The translations under genes and the position numbers were made by a program. This document shows, piece after piece, positions 16,410 to 25,459 of a stretch of 64,000 nucleotides of DNA. Source of the DNA: CAZKGE01 sp964541695. GTDB lineage: Bacteria > Bacillota > Clostridia > Christensenellales > CAG-138. Each line of letters opens with the position of its first letter. The stretch's first letter is position 1. A model generated the notes under the pieces. That model had not been told where the DNA came from. It made no database searches and saw only the letters and a list, made by a program, of their open reading frames with translations. Where the stretch lies: NCBI GenBank assembly GCA_964541695.1, contig CAZIRB010000001.1:14448-78447 (forward strand), written 5' to 3'.

Positions 16410-17960
16410 ATGCTATTAAGCGCCGCGCTGCTTCTGCGCGAGTTGTCCGAGGTTTGCGAGCTGCCGCGCAACGTGTATGCGGACGAGCGCACGCTTGTCG
16501 GGCGGCCGCTGTTTTTCCGCCGCGGCATGGAGATTACGCAGAACAGGACCTATATCTGCCGCGCCGCCGACCTTGCGGGCGCGCTGCCGCCGATGCGCGG
16601 TCCGGCGCTGCTTCTGTGTATCGGCGCGGAGGCAAAGCTTGTCGGCGCCGCCGCGCGCAGCGCGGTCACGCTGCCCGGTGATGTGGACGCGGCGGAGCTA
16701 TGCAACAGTGTGCAGGAGATATTCGACCGCTTTGAAGTTTGGGACGACAGCCTGCGGCAGATCGCCGAGGGCGGAGGGAGCATATCGGAGCTGCTCGACT
16801 GCGCCGCCGCCGTGCTGGGCAATCCCATCGCGGTCTGCGCCGGGGATTTTTCCGTCGCGGCGCGCTCCGGCGGCTTTGCGGCGATGCCGGAGTTTTTGAA
16901 GAAGCAGCTTCCGCCCGACGTGGCGGAGCGCGTCCGCCGCGACCGGCACGCGCTTTCCCCCGGGGAGCCGCGGCGCGCGTCGCTCGTGCGCGCGGCGGAC
17001 GGCGGACCGGACCTGTTGTCCTATAGCCTGTTCGAGCAGGGCGCGCCGAGCTACTGCGTGCTCGCCGTCCCGGCCTTGGGCGCGTTTTTGCCGGGCGACG
17101 CGCCGCTGCTTGAGCGCGCTGCGCAGTACATCGAGGCGATGCTGCCCGGCGCGCGCTATCCGGGTCGCACGCCGCCGAAGGAGAGCCGCGCGGGCCGCGC
17201 GGAGGCGCTTTTGCGCGGCGCGGTCTCGAGCGAGACGGCCGACCAGACGCCGATCGCAAACGGCCTTGCGGACCTGGGCTGGCTCAAGACGCACGCGTAC
17301 TGCTGCTTTGCCGTGCGCGTGGCGGCGTTCGATTCCAAGACGTACTCCGTGCGCGTGCTGTGCGCGGCCATCGAGCAGCGCATCCCGCATTCGCTCGCGT
17401 TCGAGCACGGCGGCAGCGTCGTGCTCGTCGTCAATCTGACGCTGTACGGCGGCGGCGCGGACGACGTGATCCGTCAGAACGTGTATTTCTTCCGCGATAA
17501 TTTCCTAAAGGTCGGCGCGGGCAACGAGGTGACGGGTTTTTCGGACCTGTATTACTGTCACCGGCAGGCGCGGATCGCGCTCGAGTTTGCCTGCCGCCAG
17601 CAGTCCTATCACTGGACGCTGCGCTTCGACGGCATCGCGCAGAACTACCTGCTCGAGCAGGCCGTGCGCGAGCTGCCCATCCACGCGGTGTGCGCAAAGA
17701 ACCTGCTCGCGCTGCGGCGGCACGACGAAACGCACGGAACGGAGTACTATAAGACGCTCGAGCGGTATGTGCGCAACCGTTTCAACGCGCTCAAAACCGC
17801 AAAGGAACTCTTTATCCACCGCAGCACGTTTCTGTACCGGCTCGAGCGCATCCGCGAGCTGTTCTCGATCGATCTCGACGATGACGCGACGTTCTTCTAT
17901 TTACTGATCTCGATGAAGCTTCTGGAGATGAACCGCGCGGCCGATGCGGCGGAGGAATAG
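16410..17960 (+). CDS. PucR/CdaR-family transcriptional regulator
   Basis: The 516-residue protein has an N-terminal PucR-like sensor region, a central domain and a C-terminal HTH ('NRFNALKTAKELFIHRSTFL' followed by 'YRLERIRELFSIDL', about 445-485), the architecture of PucR/CdaR activators. It is divergently transcribed from the corrinoid operon across 142 bases and is the obvious candidate to control it. GGAAGGGAAGGGG precedes the ATG. The ligand is unknown; C1 or methylated compounds would fit the context. Confidence 0.85.
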   Translation: MLLSAALLLRELSEVCELPRNVYADERTLVGRPLFFRRGMEITQNRTYICRAADLAGALPPMRGPALLLCIGAEAKLVGAAARSAVTLPGDVDAAELCNSVQEIFDRFEVWDDSLRQIAEGGGSISELLDCAAAVLGNPIAVCAGDFSVAARSGGFAAMPEFLKKQLPPDVAERVRRDRHALSPGEPRRASLVRAADGGPDLLSYSLFEQGAPSYCVLAVPALGAFLPGDAPLLERAAQYIEAMLPGARYPGRTPPKESRAGRAEALLRGAVSSETADQTPIANGLADLGWLKTHAYCCFAVRVAAFDSKTYSVRVLCAAIEQRIPHSLAFEHGGSVVLVVNLTLYGGGADDVIRQNVYFFRDNFLKVGAGNEVTGFSDLYYCHRQARIALEFACRQQSYHWTLRFDGIAQNYLLEQAVRELPIHAVCAKNLLALRRHDETHGTEYYKTLERYVRNRFNALKTAKELFIHRSTFLYRLERIRELFSIDLDDDATFFYLLISMKLLEMNRAADAAEE

Positions 17961-17983
17961 CTCCAAAAAAAGAAAAGCCGCGC

Positions 17984-18832
17984 CTACTCGGCGCCGCCCT
18001 CCTGCAGGTCCTGCATGCCCCGCGGCACGGCCGGCCTGGCCGCGTCCGTTTCCGTTTCCTCCCGCGCGCCTTCCTCAATCGGTCCGGCCGGCGCGTCCTC
18101 CTCAATTCTGGACAGCACGCGCAAGCGAAACAGCTCGAGCCAGTCGCCGCTGCGTTTCCTGGCCAGCAAAAACAGAAGCGCCGTGAGGACGACAAAGCCG
18201 ACGAGTATGCCGACGATGACAAAGTTGCCGTTTAAAATGCCGCTGCCGAGCGTGCAGAGGAAGAGCAGCGCGGGCATGCTGCCGAAATAGACCGCGAGAA
18301 AATACTGTCCGGAAGCGATCTTCGTACGCGCGGCGACATAGGGCACGAGGCCGTTGGGCATGAACGGCAGCACGCTGCACAGAAACACCATCGACGCGGG
18401 GTGGCGCGAGCGCGTGATCACGCCGAGGCGGCCGCCGCCCTTCGGGTTTTTGGGCAGGAGCGCGTTGATCCGGCGGCCGAGCTTGCGCACCGCGTAGAAC
18501 ACGGCAAAGCTCGAGAGCACATACCCAAAATGGCAGATCAAAAAGCCCGGGATCGCGCCGAACACGATGCCGACGGCGATCTGGATCGGCCCGCCGGGGA
18601 ACACGACGCTGACGATCTGCAGAAACTGCAGCAAAAACGCCAGCACCATGCCGCGCGGGCCGGCAAAGCTGCGCAGGTAGTCCTCAATCTCCGCCTGGTT
18701 CCCGTGCTCGATGATCTCCAAAAAACCGGGCAGAATGCTTTTCAAACTGAAAAATAGGATGAGCCCGATGACGAGAAACAGGAGCACGTACACAAGCACG
18801 CGCGCGAGGGTCGGCGAAAGCTTCTTTTGCAT
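17984..18832 (-). CDS. TVP38/TMEM64-family membrane protein
   Basis: The 282-residue protein has several membrane helices and the SNARE-associated signature: 'GPRGMVLAFLLQFLQIV', 'PGGPIQIAVGIVFG' and 'VFLCSVLPFMPNGLVPYVA', followed by a hydrophilic Glu/Ala-rich tail of about 50 residues. The family includes DedA-like lipid or solute carriers. It is convergent with the PucR gene (23 bases apart) and functionally unlinked to its neighbours as far as can be seen. Confidence 0.85.
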   Translation of the reverse strand: MQKKLSPTLARVLVYVLLFLVIGLILFFSLKSILPGFLEIIEHGNQAEIEDYLRSFAGPRGMVLAFLLQFLQIVSVVFPGGPIQIAVGIVFGAIPGFLICHFGYVLSSFAVFYAVRKLGRRINALLPKNPKGGGRLGVITRSRHPASMVFLCSVLPFMPNGLVPYVAARTKIASGQYFLAVYFGSMPALLFLCTLGSGILNGNFVIVGILVGFVVLTALLFLLARKRSGDWLELFRLRVLSRIEEDAPAGPIEEGAREETETDAARPAVPRGMQDLQEGGAE

Positions 18833-19317
18833 ATGCGAGCATTATAACACACCGCGCGCGGAATCATCAGGGAAACCGTGCTGGAAAATTCGGGGAAATC
18901 CGCCGCGCTACAGGTCGGCCCGCGGGGGTTCGGCCGCGGCCCGCGCGGCCTGTGAAGCGCGAACCGCCGCGCGCATGGGGCCGCTTTGCCGCGCCCGCCC
19001 GCGTTACCGCCTCTCTGAGGAAGGTCTCATTGCCCCAGTCGGCTGCCGCCGCTTTGCCGCGCCCGCCCGCGTTACCGCCTCGCCGCGTCCCGCTCCGCCT
19101 TGCCGTGTTTTCGTCGCAACATGCTTCGGCCCACACCGCGTTCCGTGCGACGAGGTCGGCGCGAACCGCACCATGCCGCGTCCCGCTCCGCTTTTTCCGC
19201 GTTACCGTCGCACCGTGCTTCGTCCCGCTTTGCCGCGCCCGCCCGTGCCGCGCCGCCGCCCGCTTCACCGTTTCCACCCGCTCCGCTGCCCTCGCCCCTT
19301 CCACCGCCCCGACCGGC
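18833..19317. repeat. Gene-free GC-rich stretch with a 33-bp direct repeat
   Basis: Bases 18981-19013 and 19049-19081 are identical (unit begins CCGCTTTGCCGCGCCCGCCC), 68 bases apart, and partial copies of GCCGCGCCCGCCCG and CGTTACCG recur to about 19250. All frames give Arg/Pro/Ala-rich low-complexity translations, so no gene is called. Confidence 0.6.
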
Positions 19318-19346
19318 TTGAACCCGGGCGATATGTAGCCTATAAT
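19318..19346 (+). promoter_or_regulatory. Promoter of fbp
   Basis: TTGAAC (19318-19323), 17 bases, TATAAT (19341-19346), about 40 bases before the start codon. Confidence 0.7.
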
Positions 19347-19390
19347 GGAAATTGGCGTGACAAGTACATAAAGAAGGCGGTATGTTTGCC

Positions 19391-21376
19391 ATGATTGCCG
19401 AACCCGAGATACGCGCGGATTTAAAGTACCTAAAGCTCCTCGCGCGCGAGTATCCCACCATCTCCGAGGTCTCGACCGAGATCATCAACCTCGCCGCAAT
19501 CCTGTGCCTGCCCAAGGGCACGGAGCACTTCATCAGCGACATCCACGGCGAATACGAGGCCTTTCTGCACATGCTCAAGAACGCTTCGGGTGTGGTGCGC
19601 AACAAGATCGACACGCTGTTTGAAAATACGCTGTCGATCGCCGAGCGCGACCAGCTCGCCACGCTGATCTATTACCCGGAGGAGAAGCTCGAGCTTCTGC
19701 ACGAGCAGAGCGCGGATCTGACGGACTGGTACCGGATTACGCTCCCGCGGCTCGTGGAGGTCTGCCGGATCGCGGGCAGCAAATATACGCGCTCCAAGGT
19801 CCGAAAAGCGCTGCCGAAGGGCTTTGAGTACATCATCGACGAGCTGTTGCACGCCGCGGACAACGAGGAGAAGGCACGCTACAACAGCGAGATCATCCGG
19901 TCGATCATCGACACGGACCGCGCGGACGCGTTCATCGTCGCCATCTCGCGGCTGATCTCGCGGCTCATCATCGACCGGCTCCACATCGTCGGCGACATAT
20001 TCGACCGCGGCCCCGGCGCGCACATCATACTCGACGCGCTCGAGACCTACCACGACGTCGACGTGCAGTGGGGCAACCACGACATCCTCTGGATGGGCGC
20101 GGCGGCCGGAAACGACGCACTGATCGCCACGGCCATCACAAACTCGCTCAAATACGGCAACGTCGACACGCTCGAGGACGGCTACGGCATTTCATTAAGC
20201 CCCCTGGTCACGTTCGCGCTCGAGGTCTACAGCAACGACCCGTGCGAGCGGTTCATGCCGCGCGCGGTGGACAGCGCGCTCGACTTCCACGACGCGTCCG
20301 TGATCGCCAGGATGCACAAGGCGATGGCCGTGATCCTGTTCAAGCTTGAGGCGGACATCATCCGCAGGAACCCGCAGTTCCGTATGGACGCGCGAAACCT
20401 CCTGCACCGGATCGACTTTGCCGCGCGCACGGTGGACGTGGGCGGCACCGTGTACGCGCTCGCGGACGCGAACCTGCCGACCGTGGACCCGGCCGACCCG
20501 TACGCGCTGACAGACAAGGAGCGCGAGCTCGTGCAGAAGCTGCGCGTCGCGTTCCACCATTCGCAGAAGCTCCAGAGCCACGTGCGGTTCCTGTTCGCGC
20601 GCGGCGGCATGTACCTCTGCTGCAACGGAAACCTCCTGTTCCACGGCTGCGTGCCGACGAACGGGGACGGCACGTTCACCGAGGCGGATGTGTTCGGGGA
20701 GCGCGTGTCCGGCAAGGCGTACTTCGACTGCGCGGACCGCATGGTGCGCCACGGGTACTTCAAGCGCTGGAGCTGCGCGGAGCGCAGGCGCGGGCTGGAC
20801 TTTATGTGGTATCTCTGGTGCGGGCCGGACTCGCCCGTGTTCGGCAAGGACCGCATGACGACGTTCGAGCGGTACTTTATCGCCGATAAGAGCGCGCACG
20901 TCGAGCGGATGAACCCGTATTTTACGTTTGCCGAGGACGAGACGTTCGCCGTAAAGCTGCTGCGGGAGTTCGGCGTCGAGGGGTCCGGCTCGCGCGTGGT
21001 CAACGGCCACGTGCCGGTCAAGATCAAAAAGGGCGAGTCGCCGCTCAAGGCCAACGGCCGCATCGTGGTCATCGACGGCGGCATGTCCAAGGCGTACCAG
21101 AAGGAGACGGGCATCGCGGGCTACACGCTGATCGACCATTCCAAGGGCGTGCGGCTGTGCTGCCACGACCCGTTCGTGACGGTGCAGGCCGCCATCGCGC
21201 GCGAGGTCGACATCCATTCCACACAGCAGGAGTTCGTCACGTACAAGCAGCGGAAGCTCGTCGCGCACACGGACGTGGGGAAAGAGCTTGCCGCGCGCGT
21301 CGGGGACCTTAAGTTGCTGCTCGCGGCCTACCAGCGCGGCGTGCTCAAGGAAAACCCGCGCGAGAAGCGCGTTTAG
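19391..21376 (+). CDS. fbp: Fructose-1,6-bisphosphatase, class III
   Basis: The 661-residue protein is the Firmicutes-type FBPase III, a calcineurin-fold phosphatase. Motifs include 'CLPKGTEHFISDIHGEYEAF' (metal-binding D-x-H), 'IVGDIFDRGPGAHIIL', 'VQWGNHDILWMGAAAGND' and 'VVNGHVPVKIKKGESP'. It catalyses the last committed step of gluconeogenesis, consistent with growth on amino acids and peptides. ATG 19391 is ten bases after AAGGCGG; an ATG at 19382 is only one base after it. Confidence 0.95.
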   Translation: MIAEPEIRADLKYLKLLAREYPTISEVSTEIINLAAILCLPKGTEHFISDIHGEYEAFLHMLKNASGVVRNKIDTLFENTLSIAERDQLATLIYYPEEKLELLHEQSADLTDWYRITLPRLVEVCRIAGSKYTRSKVRKALPKGFEYIIDELLHAADNEEKARYNSEIIRSIIDTDRADAFIVAISRLISRLIIDRLHIVGDIFDRGPGAHIILDALETYHDVDVQWGNHDILWMGAAAGNDALIATAITNSLKYGNVDTLEDGYGISLSPLVTFALEVYSNDPCERFMPRAVDSALDFHDASVIARMHKAMAVILFKLEADIIRRNPQFRMDARNLLHRIDFAARTVDVGGTVYALADANLPTVDPADPYALTDKERELVQKLRVAFHHSQKLQSHVRFLFARGGMYLCCNGNLLFHGCVPTNGDGTFTEADVFGERVSGKAYFDCADRMVRHGYFKRWSCAERRRGLDFMWYLWCGPDSPVFGKDRMTTFERYFIADKSAHVERMNPYFTFAEDETFAVKLLREFGVEGSGSRVVNGHVPVKIKKGESPLKANGRIVVIDGGMSKAYQKETGIAGYTLIDHSKGVRLCCHDPFVTVQAAIAREVDIHSTQQEFVTYKQRKLVAHTDVGKELAARVGDLKLLLAAYQRGVLKENPREKRV

Positions 21377-21475
21377 CGGCAAAAAAAACGGCGTAATCGG
21401 CCGTGCGGCGCGGGGACACATGCGCGTTTTCTAGAGCTTTTGTGCGCGGCGCGCGAAAAAATGCGCAAAAGCCGC

Positions 21476-21505
21476 TTGACAAACGGGAAAATGATATATT
21501 AAAAT
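21476..21505 (+). promoter_or_regulatory. Promoter of the T-box leader
   Basis: Perfect TTGACA (21476-21481), 18 bases, TAAAAT (21500-21505), just upstream of stem I of the leader. Confidence 0.7.
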
Positions 21506-21511
21506 GCATGC

Positions 21512-21806
21512 AATCGTATATCGTACAGGCTATGACTGCGAAGCAGTACGGAGAAGGATGGACCCCAAAGAGAACCGCCGGTTGGTGCGAGGCGGCGGGT
21601 ACGGCTCCCGAATACGCGCAAGCAGCCGCCCATCGAACGGAGTTTTCCTAGTAGGCCGGGCCGGGGCGTTCCCGTTACAGAGCTAGGGTATCGGACGTTT
21701 CATCCGCGTACCCGAAAAGGCCGTCGTCGCGAGGCGACGGTGAAACGAGGTGGTAACACGGGATTTGGCGCTCGTCCTCCAGTAAACCGGAGGACGGGCG
21801 TTTTTT
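21512..21806 (+). ncRNA. T-box riboswitch leader, specifier probably UAC (Tyr)
   Basis: Stem I shows the specifier-loop elements AGTA (21545-21548) and GAA (21610-21612) with TAC next to GAA (21613-21615), and a distal segment AAAGAGAACC...GGTTGGTGCGAG. The T-box sequence ACGAGGTGGTAACACGG is at 21745-21761 and its ACGAG can pair with CTCGT (21771-21775) to form the antiterminator. A terminator follows. If the specifier register is right, uncharged tRNA-Tyr would switch the downstream lyase gene on. Register one base later would read ACG (Thr), but is followed by C rather than the usual purine. Confidence 0.85.
21769..21806 (+). terminator. Regulated terminator of the T-box leader
   Basis: A 12-bp stem CGCTCGTCCTCC / GGAGGACGGGCG (21769-21780 with 21789-21800) is followed by TTTTTT, 68 bases before the lyase start codon. 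Confidence 0.9.
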
Positions 21807-21874
21807 CGTTCCCCGCCGGACCGGCGCCGCCGCCAAAGGACGCCGGAATATAAAAACTTCGGAGGACGGAACAG

Positions 21875-23323
21875 ATGGCAGACGTAAAATTCTTCTTCGG
21901 CGACGACATCCCGCTCGAGATGCACAAGGTGCGCATCGTGCAGCAGCTCAGCCTCCCGCCGATCGAGCGGCGGCTCGAGGCGATCACGGAGGCGGGGAAC
22001 AACACGTTCCTGCTCAAGAACGCGGACATCTACCTCGACATGCTGACCGACAGCGGCGTCAACGCCATGAGCGACAACCAGCTCGCGGCGATGATGATCG
22101 CGGACGACAGCTACGCGGGTTCGGCGACGTTCACGCGGCTCGAGGAGAAGCTTACCGCGGCGTTCGGCACGAAGTTCTTCCTGCCCGCGCACCAGGGCCG
22201 CGCGTGTGAGAACATCCTGTCGATGACGTTCGTCAAGCCCGGCAGCGTCGTGCCGATGAACTACCACTTCACGACGGCCAAAGCGCACATCACGCAGTGC
22301 GGTGGCCGCGTGGTCGAGGTGCTCGCCGACGAGGGCATACAGGTCGCGAGCGACAACCCGTTTAAAGGCAACTTCGACCTGGACAAGCTGGCCGCGCTGA
22401 TTGCCGAGGAGGGCGCGGACAACATCGCGTTCATCCGCCTCGAGTCCGGCACGAACCTGATCGGCGGCCAGCCGTTCTCGCTCGAAAACGCCGAGGAGGT
22501 CTGCAAGCTCGCCAAAAAGCACGGTATACTGACCGTGCTCGACGCGAGCCTTTTGCAGGACAACCTCTATTTTATGAAGACGCGCGAACCGCGCTGCAAG
22601 GACATGGACGTGCGCGAAATCTGCCGGACGCTGTGCGGCTGGATGGACATCATCTATTTCTCCGCGCGCAAGTTCGGCTATGCCAAGGGCGGCGGGCTGT
22701 GCATGCACGAGGAGTACCTCGCGGAGCGCATGAAGGAGCTCGTGCCGTTGTTCGAGGGTTTTTTGACCTACGGCGGCATGTCGACGCGCGAGATGGAGGC
22801 CATCGCGGTCGGCATCGACGAGAGCCTCGACATGGACTACATCTCGCAGGGGCCGAAGTTCATCGAGTTTATGTGCAAGGAGCTGCAGAAGTTCCACGTG
22901 CCGGTCGTCACGCCGCCGGGGGGCCTCGGGTGCCACGTCGACGCGCTGCGCTTCCTCCCGCACGTGCCGCAGTCGCAGTATTCGGCCGGCGCGCTGGCCA
23001 GCGCTTTGTACATTGCGGGCGGCGTGCGCGGCATGGAGCGCGGCACGATCAGCGAGCAGCGCGAGCCGGACGGCACGGAGCCGATGGCGCAGATGGAGCT
23101 TCTTCGCCTTGCGGTGCCGCGGCGCGTGTTCACCATGTCGCAGATCAAATACGCCGTCGACCGCATCGCTTGGCTCTACGAGAACCGCAGCGTCGTGGGC
23201 GGGCTGAAATTCATCCAGGAGCCCTCGTGCCTGCGCTTCTTCTTCGGCCGGCTCGCGCCGGTGTCGGATTGGCAGATAAAGCTCGTCGAGCGGTTCCGCG
23301 CGGACTTCGGGGACAGTTTGTAA
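21875..23323 (+). CDS. Beta-eliminating lyase, tyrosine phenol-lyase/tryptophanase family (TPL-like)
   Basis: The 482-residue protein is a fold-type I PLP enzyme. Lys266 in 'FSARKFGYAKGGG' is the expected Schiff-base residue, Tyr80 in 'DDSYAGS' the proton donor, and Arg411 in 'LLRLAVPRR' the carboxylate anchor. Positions that separate tyrosine phenol-lyase from tryptophanase agree with the former: Phe132-Thr133, Arg389 in 'GMERG', and Phe455 where tryptophanase has His. However, the Arg of the 'DATR' motif is Leu226 ('DASL'), so the substrate is not certain. The classical reaction converts tyrosine to phenol, pyruvate and ammonia and is reversible. GGAGGA precedes the ATG. The gene is monocistronic behind a T-box. 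Confidence 0.82.
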   Translation: MADVKFFFGDDIPLEMHKVRIVQQLSLPPIERRLEAITEAGNNTFLLKNADIYLDMLTDSGVNAMSDNQLAAMMIADDSYAGSATFTRLEEKLTAAFGTKFFLPAHQGRACENILSMTFVKPGSVVPMNYHFTTAKAHITQCGGRVVEVLADEGIQVASDNPFKGNFDLDKLAALIAEEGADNIAFIRLESGTNLIGGQPFSLENAEEVCKLAKKHGILTVLDASLLQDNLYFMKTREPRCKDMDVREICRTLCGWMDIIYFSARKFGYAKGGGLCMHEEYLAERMKELVPLFEGFLTYGGMSTREMEAIAVGIDESLDMDYISQGPKFIEFMCKELQKFHVPVVTPPGGLGCHVDALRFLPHVPQSQYSAGALASALYIAGGVRGMERGTISEQREPDGTEPMAQMELLRLAVPRRVFTMSQIKYAVDRIAWLYENRSVVGGLKFIQEPSCLRFFFGRLAPVSDWQIKLVERFRADFGDSL

Positions 23324-23328
23324 TGATA

Positions 23329-23445
23329 TTACTTTTCTTTCTAGAAAGAAAAGTAACAAAAGAAAGTCGGGATACTAAAAAGAAAAGTAACGAGGTCGGG
23401 ATACTAAAAAAAGCAACAAAAGAAAGTCGGGATAAAAAAAATACG
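23329..23445. repeat. 28-bp perfect palindrome plus short tandem repeats
   Basis: Bases 23329-23356 form a perfect palindrome centred between 23342 and 23343 (half-site TTACTTTTCTTTCT). It is followed by three copies of a GTCGGGATA(CT)AAAAA unit near 23367, 23395 and 23427, interleaved with AAAAGTAAC and CAACAAAAGAAA. It lies between convergent genes and may act as a transcription end, but no classical GC stem is present. Confidence 0.7.
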
Positions 23446-23518
23446 GCGCGGCACATAGCACAAGCGGCAGGCGGCGGGGCGCTTCCCGCCGCCTGCCGCT
23501 ATGCGTTTCGGCCCGCTT

Positions 23519-24400
23519 CTACAGCTCCGGCAAAAATGAGAGGTCCTCGTTCATGAACTGGTTGACACTCCGCTCCTCCTCGATGATCTCATGCAGCGTC
23601 TCCTCGCCGAGCTGCGCGGCGATGCACGAGGTCAGGATCACGACGAGCATCGTGGGCGTCGTGAACGAGTTCTGGTATGTGCCCGTGGTTGTGCGGCAGA
23701 GGAAATTGTAACCGTGCTCGGTGCCAGCGGGGGAGTCCATGCTGTCCGTGATCGTGACGACGCGCGCGCCGCGCTGCTCGGCAAACCGGGCGATGTTGCG
23801 CACGGGCATGTGGTAGTCCGGGAACGAGAACAGCACGACAAAATCGCCCGGCTTGAGCTTGGCCAGCAGGATGCGCACGGTGTTGCCGTTGCCCATCTGG
23901 ATCGGCGTGGCCTTGACGCGCAGGTAACTGAGCCTGTGCGCCATGTAGTCGGCCAATATCTTGCAGCCGTCGTGGCCGAACACGAACACCTCGTCCGCGC
24001 GCATCAGGTCCCTTGCGCAGCGCAGCACCTGCCCCGCGTCGAGTGTCTCGAACAGCGTTTCGACGTTCTCGGCCTCCGTGCGCAGGGCGTTGGCGAGCGC
24101 GTTGGCCGGATCGCCGCCGCGCGCGCCCGGCCTGGGGAAGCGCGCGCTCAAAAGCGGGACGCGGCTGCGCATGCTCTCGAGCCGCTCGCGGAACGCGTCC
24201 TTAAGCTCCGCAAAGCCGTCGAAGCCGAGCGCGCGGCAGAGCCGCAGGATCGACACCTCCGAAACGCCGGTGCTGCGGCTGAGGTCCTTGAGCGTGATAT
24301 AACAAATGCTCTCCGGGTTGCTGTTGATATAATCGATCACGGAGCGCTGCTTGTTGGTCAGCGAATCGTACCGGCTGCTGAGGGTTTCGAGCGAGGCCAT
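23519..24400 (-). CDS. RpiR/MurR-family transcriptional regulator
   Basis: The 293-residue protein has an N-terminal RpiR helix-turn-helix ('ITLKDLSRSTGVSEVSILRL' then 'CRALGFDGFAELK', about 35-70) and a C-terminal SIS sugar-phosphate-binding domain ('ADEVFVFGHDGCKILADYMA', 'PGDFVVLFSFPDY'). Members such as MurR sense amino-sugar or muropeptide catabolites. It is divergent from the peptide-salvage genes starting at 24630 and is the likely controller. ATG 24400 follows AGGAGGT; a longer frame to 24523 has no site and crosses the promoter. Minus-strand TTGATT-17-TAGACT at 24438-24466 is the probable promoter. Confidence 0.88.
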   Translation of the reverse strand: MASLETLSSRYDSLTNKQRSVIDYINSNPESICYITLKDLSRSTGVSEVSILRLCRALGFDGFAELKDAFRERLESMRSRVPLLSARFPRPGARGGDPANALANALRTEAENVETLFETLDAGQVLRCARDLMRADEVFVFGHDGCKILADYMAHRLSYLRVKATPIQMGNGNTVRILLAKLKPGDFVVLFSFPDYHMPVRNIARFAEQRGARVVTITDSMDSPAGTEHGYNFLCRTTTGTYQNSFTTPTMLVVILTSCIAAQLGEETLHEIIEEERSVNQFMNEDLSFLPEL

Positions 24401-24437
24401 GCGGCACCTCCTAGCTGTATTGTTCAGCGTTTGCTTT

Positions 24438-24466
24438 AGTCTATCCCAACTTTTTGCCAAAATCAA
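24438..24466 (-). promoter_or_regulatory. Promoter of the RpiR regulator
   Basis: On the minus strand TTGATT (24461-24466) and TAGACT (24438-24443) with 17-base spacing, 38 bases upstream of the start codon. Confidence 0.5.
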
Positions 24467-24629
24467 GCGCTGTTTGATGAACTTTGCTATCCTTTTTTGT
24501 GTCGGCGCGTTGACAGAAGCCATGTCATCTGCTACGCTTGATTCGTATCCGGACCGGCCGCGGGCACGCGCGCCGGATCAAATAAACAGGCCTTGTTCGC
24601 CCGCGAAAATCGCGTGAGGTGCCGTCTCA

Positions 24630-25355
24630 ATGATCAACGATAAGCCCCTGATTCTGATCACAAGCGATTCCGACCGTTGCCGCACAAAGGGCGCGACGCC
24701 GCGCCATTTCGACACCCCGAAGGCGTACGCCTCCGCGATCGCCGCGGCGGGCGGCATACCTGTGCTCGGCGCGGAATACTGCCCGGAGGAGCTTGCGGCG
24801 CTTTGCGACGCGCTGCTTCTCTCGGGCGGCGACGACGTCGAGCCGGCGCTGTTCGGCGAGACGGTGCTCAACGAGTCCGTGCGGCTCGACCCGGACCGCG
24901 ACGCGTTCGAGATTCCGCTGACGCGCGCGTTCCTGCGCCAAAAGAAGCCCATACTCGGCATCTGCCGCGGCTTTCAGGTGCTGTCCACCGCCATGGGCGG
25001 CACGATGTACCAGGACCTTGTCGAACAGCTCGGCATCGTGCATTCCGACGGCCGCATCCGGCATTTTGTGACCGCGAAGCCCGGATCGTTCTTTTATAAC
25101 ACGTTCGGCGAGCGGTTCCGCACGAACAGCACGCACCACCAGGCGGTCCGCGAGCCCGGGGAGGGCCTCGTCGTGACGGCCTGGTCGGTCGAGGGCGTGA
25201 TCGAGGCCTACGAGCACGAGAGTCTGCCGGTGTTCGGCACGCAGTTCCACCCGGAGCGGCTCACGGGGGAACAGCGCGACCCGTGCACGCCGGACTTCGC
25301 GCCGATATTCACGCATCTGATCGATCTGGCGCGCCGCCGCGCGGCCGAAGAATAA
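24630..25355 (+). CDS. Class I glutamine-amidotransferase-like hydrolase (peptidase C26, PuuD-type)
   Basis: The 241-residue protein is a complete C26 domain: 'LLLSGGDDVEPALFGE', nucleophile Cys in 'ILGICRGFQVL' (near 112) and the His-Glu dyad in 'VFGTQFHPERL' (near 207). PuuD relatives hydrolyse gamma-glutamyl bonds. Next to an L-Ala-D/L-Glu epimerase it could act on gamma-glutamyl peptides from cell-wall stems (inference). GTGAGGTG precedes the ATG. The stop is at the edge of the N run at 25360. Confidence 0.88.
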   Translation: MINDKPLILITSDSDRCRTKGATPRHFDTPKAYASAIAAAGGIPVLGAEYCPEELAALCDALLLSGGDDVEPALFGETVLNESVRLDPDRDAFEIPLTRAFLRQKKPILGICRGFQVLSTAMGGTMYQDLVEQLGIVHSDGRIRHFVTAKPGSFFYNTFGERFRTNSTHHQAVREPGEGLVVTAWSVEGVIEAYEHESLPVFGTQFHPERLTGEQRDPCTPDFAPIFTHLIDLARRRAAEE

Positions 25356-25359
25356 ATAA

Positions 25360-25459
25360 NNNNNNNNNNNNNNNNNNNNNNNNNNNNNNNNNNNNNNNNN
25401 NNNNNNNNNNNNNNNNNNNNNNNNNNNNNNNNNNNNNNNNNNNNNNNNNNNNNNNNNNN
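25360..25459. other. Scaffold gap (100 N), probably spurious
   Basis: The 13 bases before the gap (GAAGAATAAATAA) are repeated exactly right after it. The two contigs probably overlap and no sequence is missing. Confidence 0.75.

Noticed and set aside
18903..19338. Short Arg/Pro-rich frames in the GC-rich spacer before fbp
   Set aside because: No ribosome site, low-complexity composition in all frames and internal 33-bp direct repeats.
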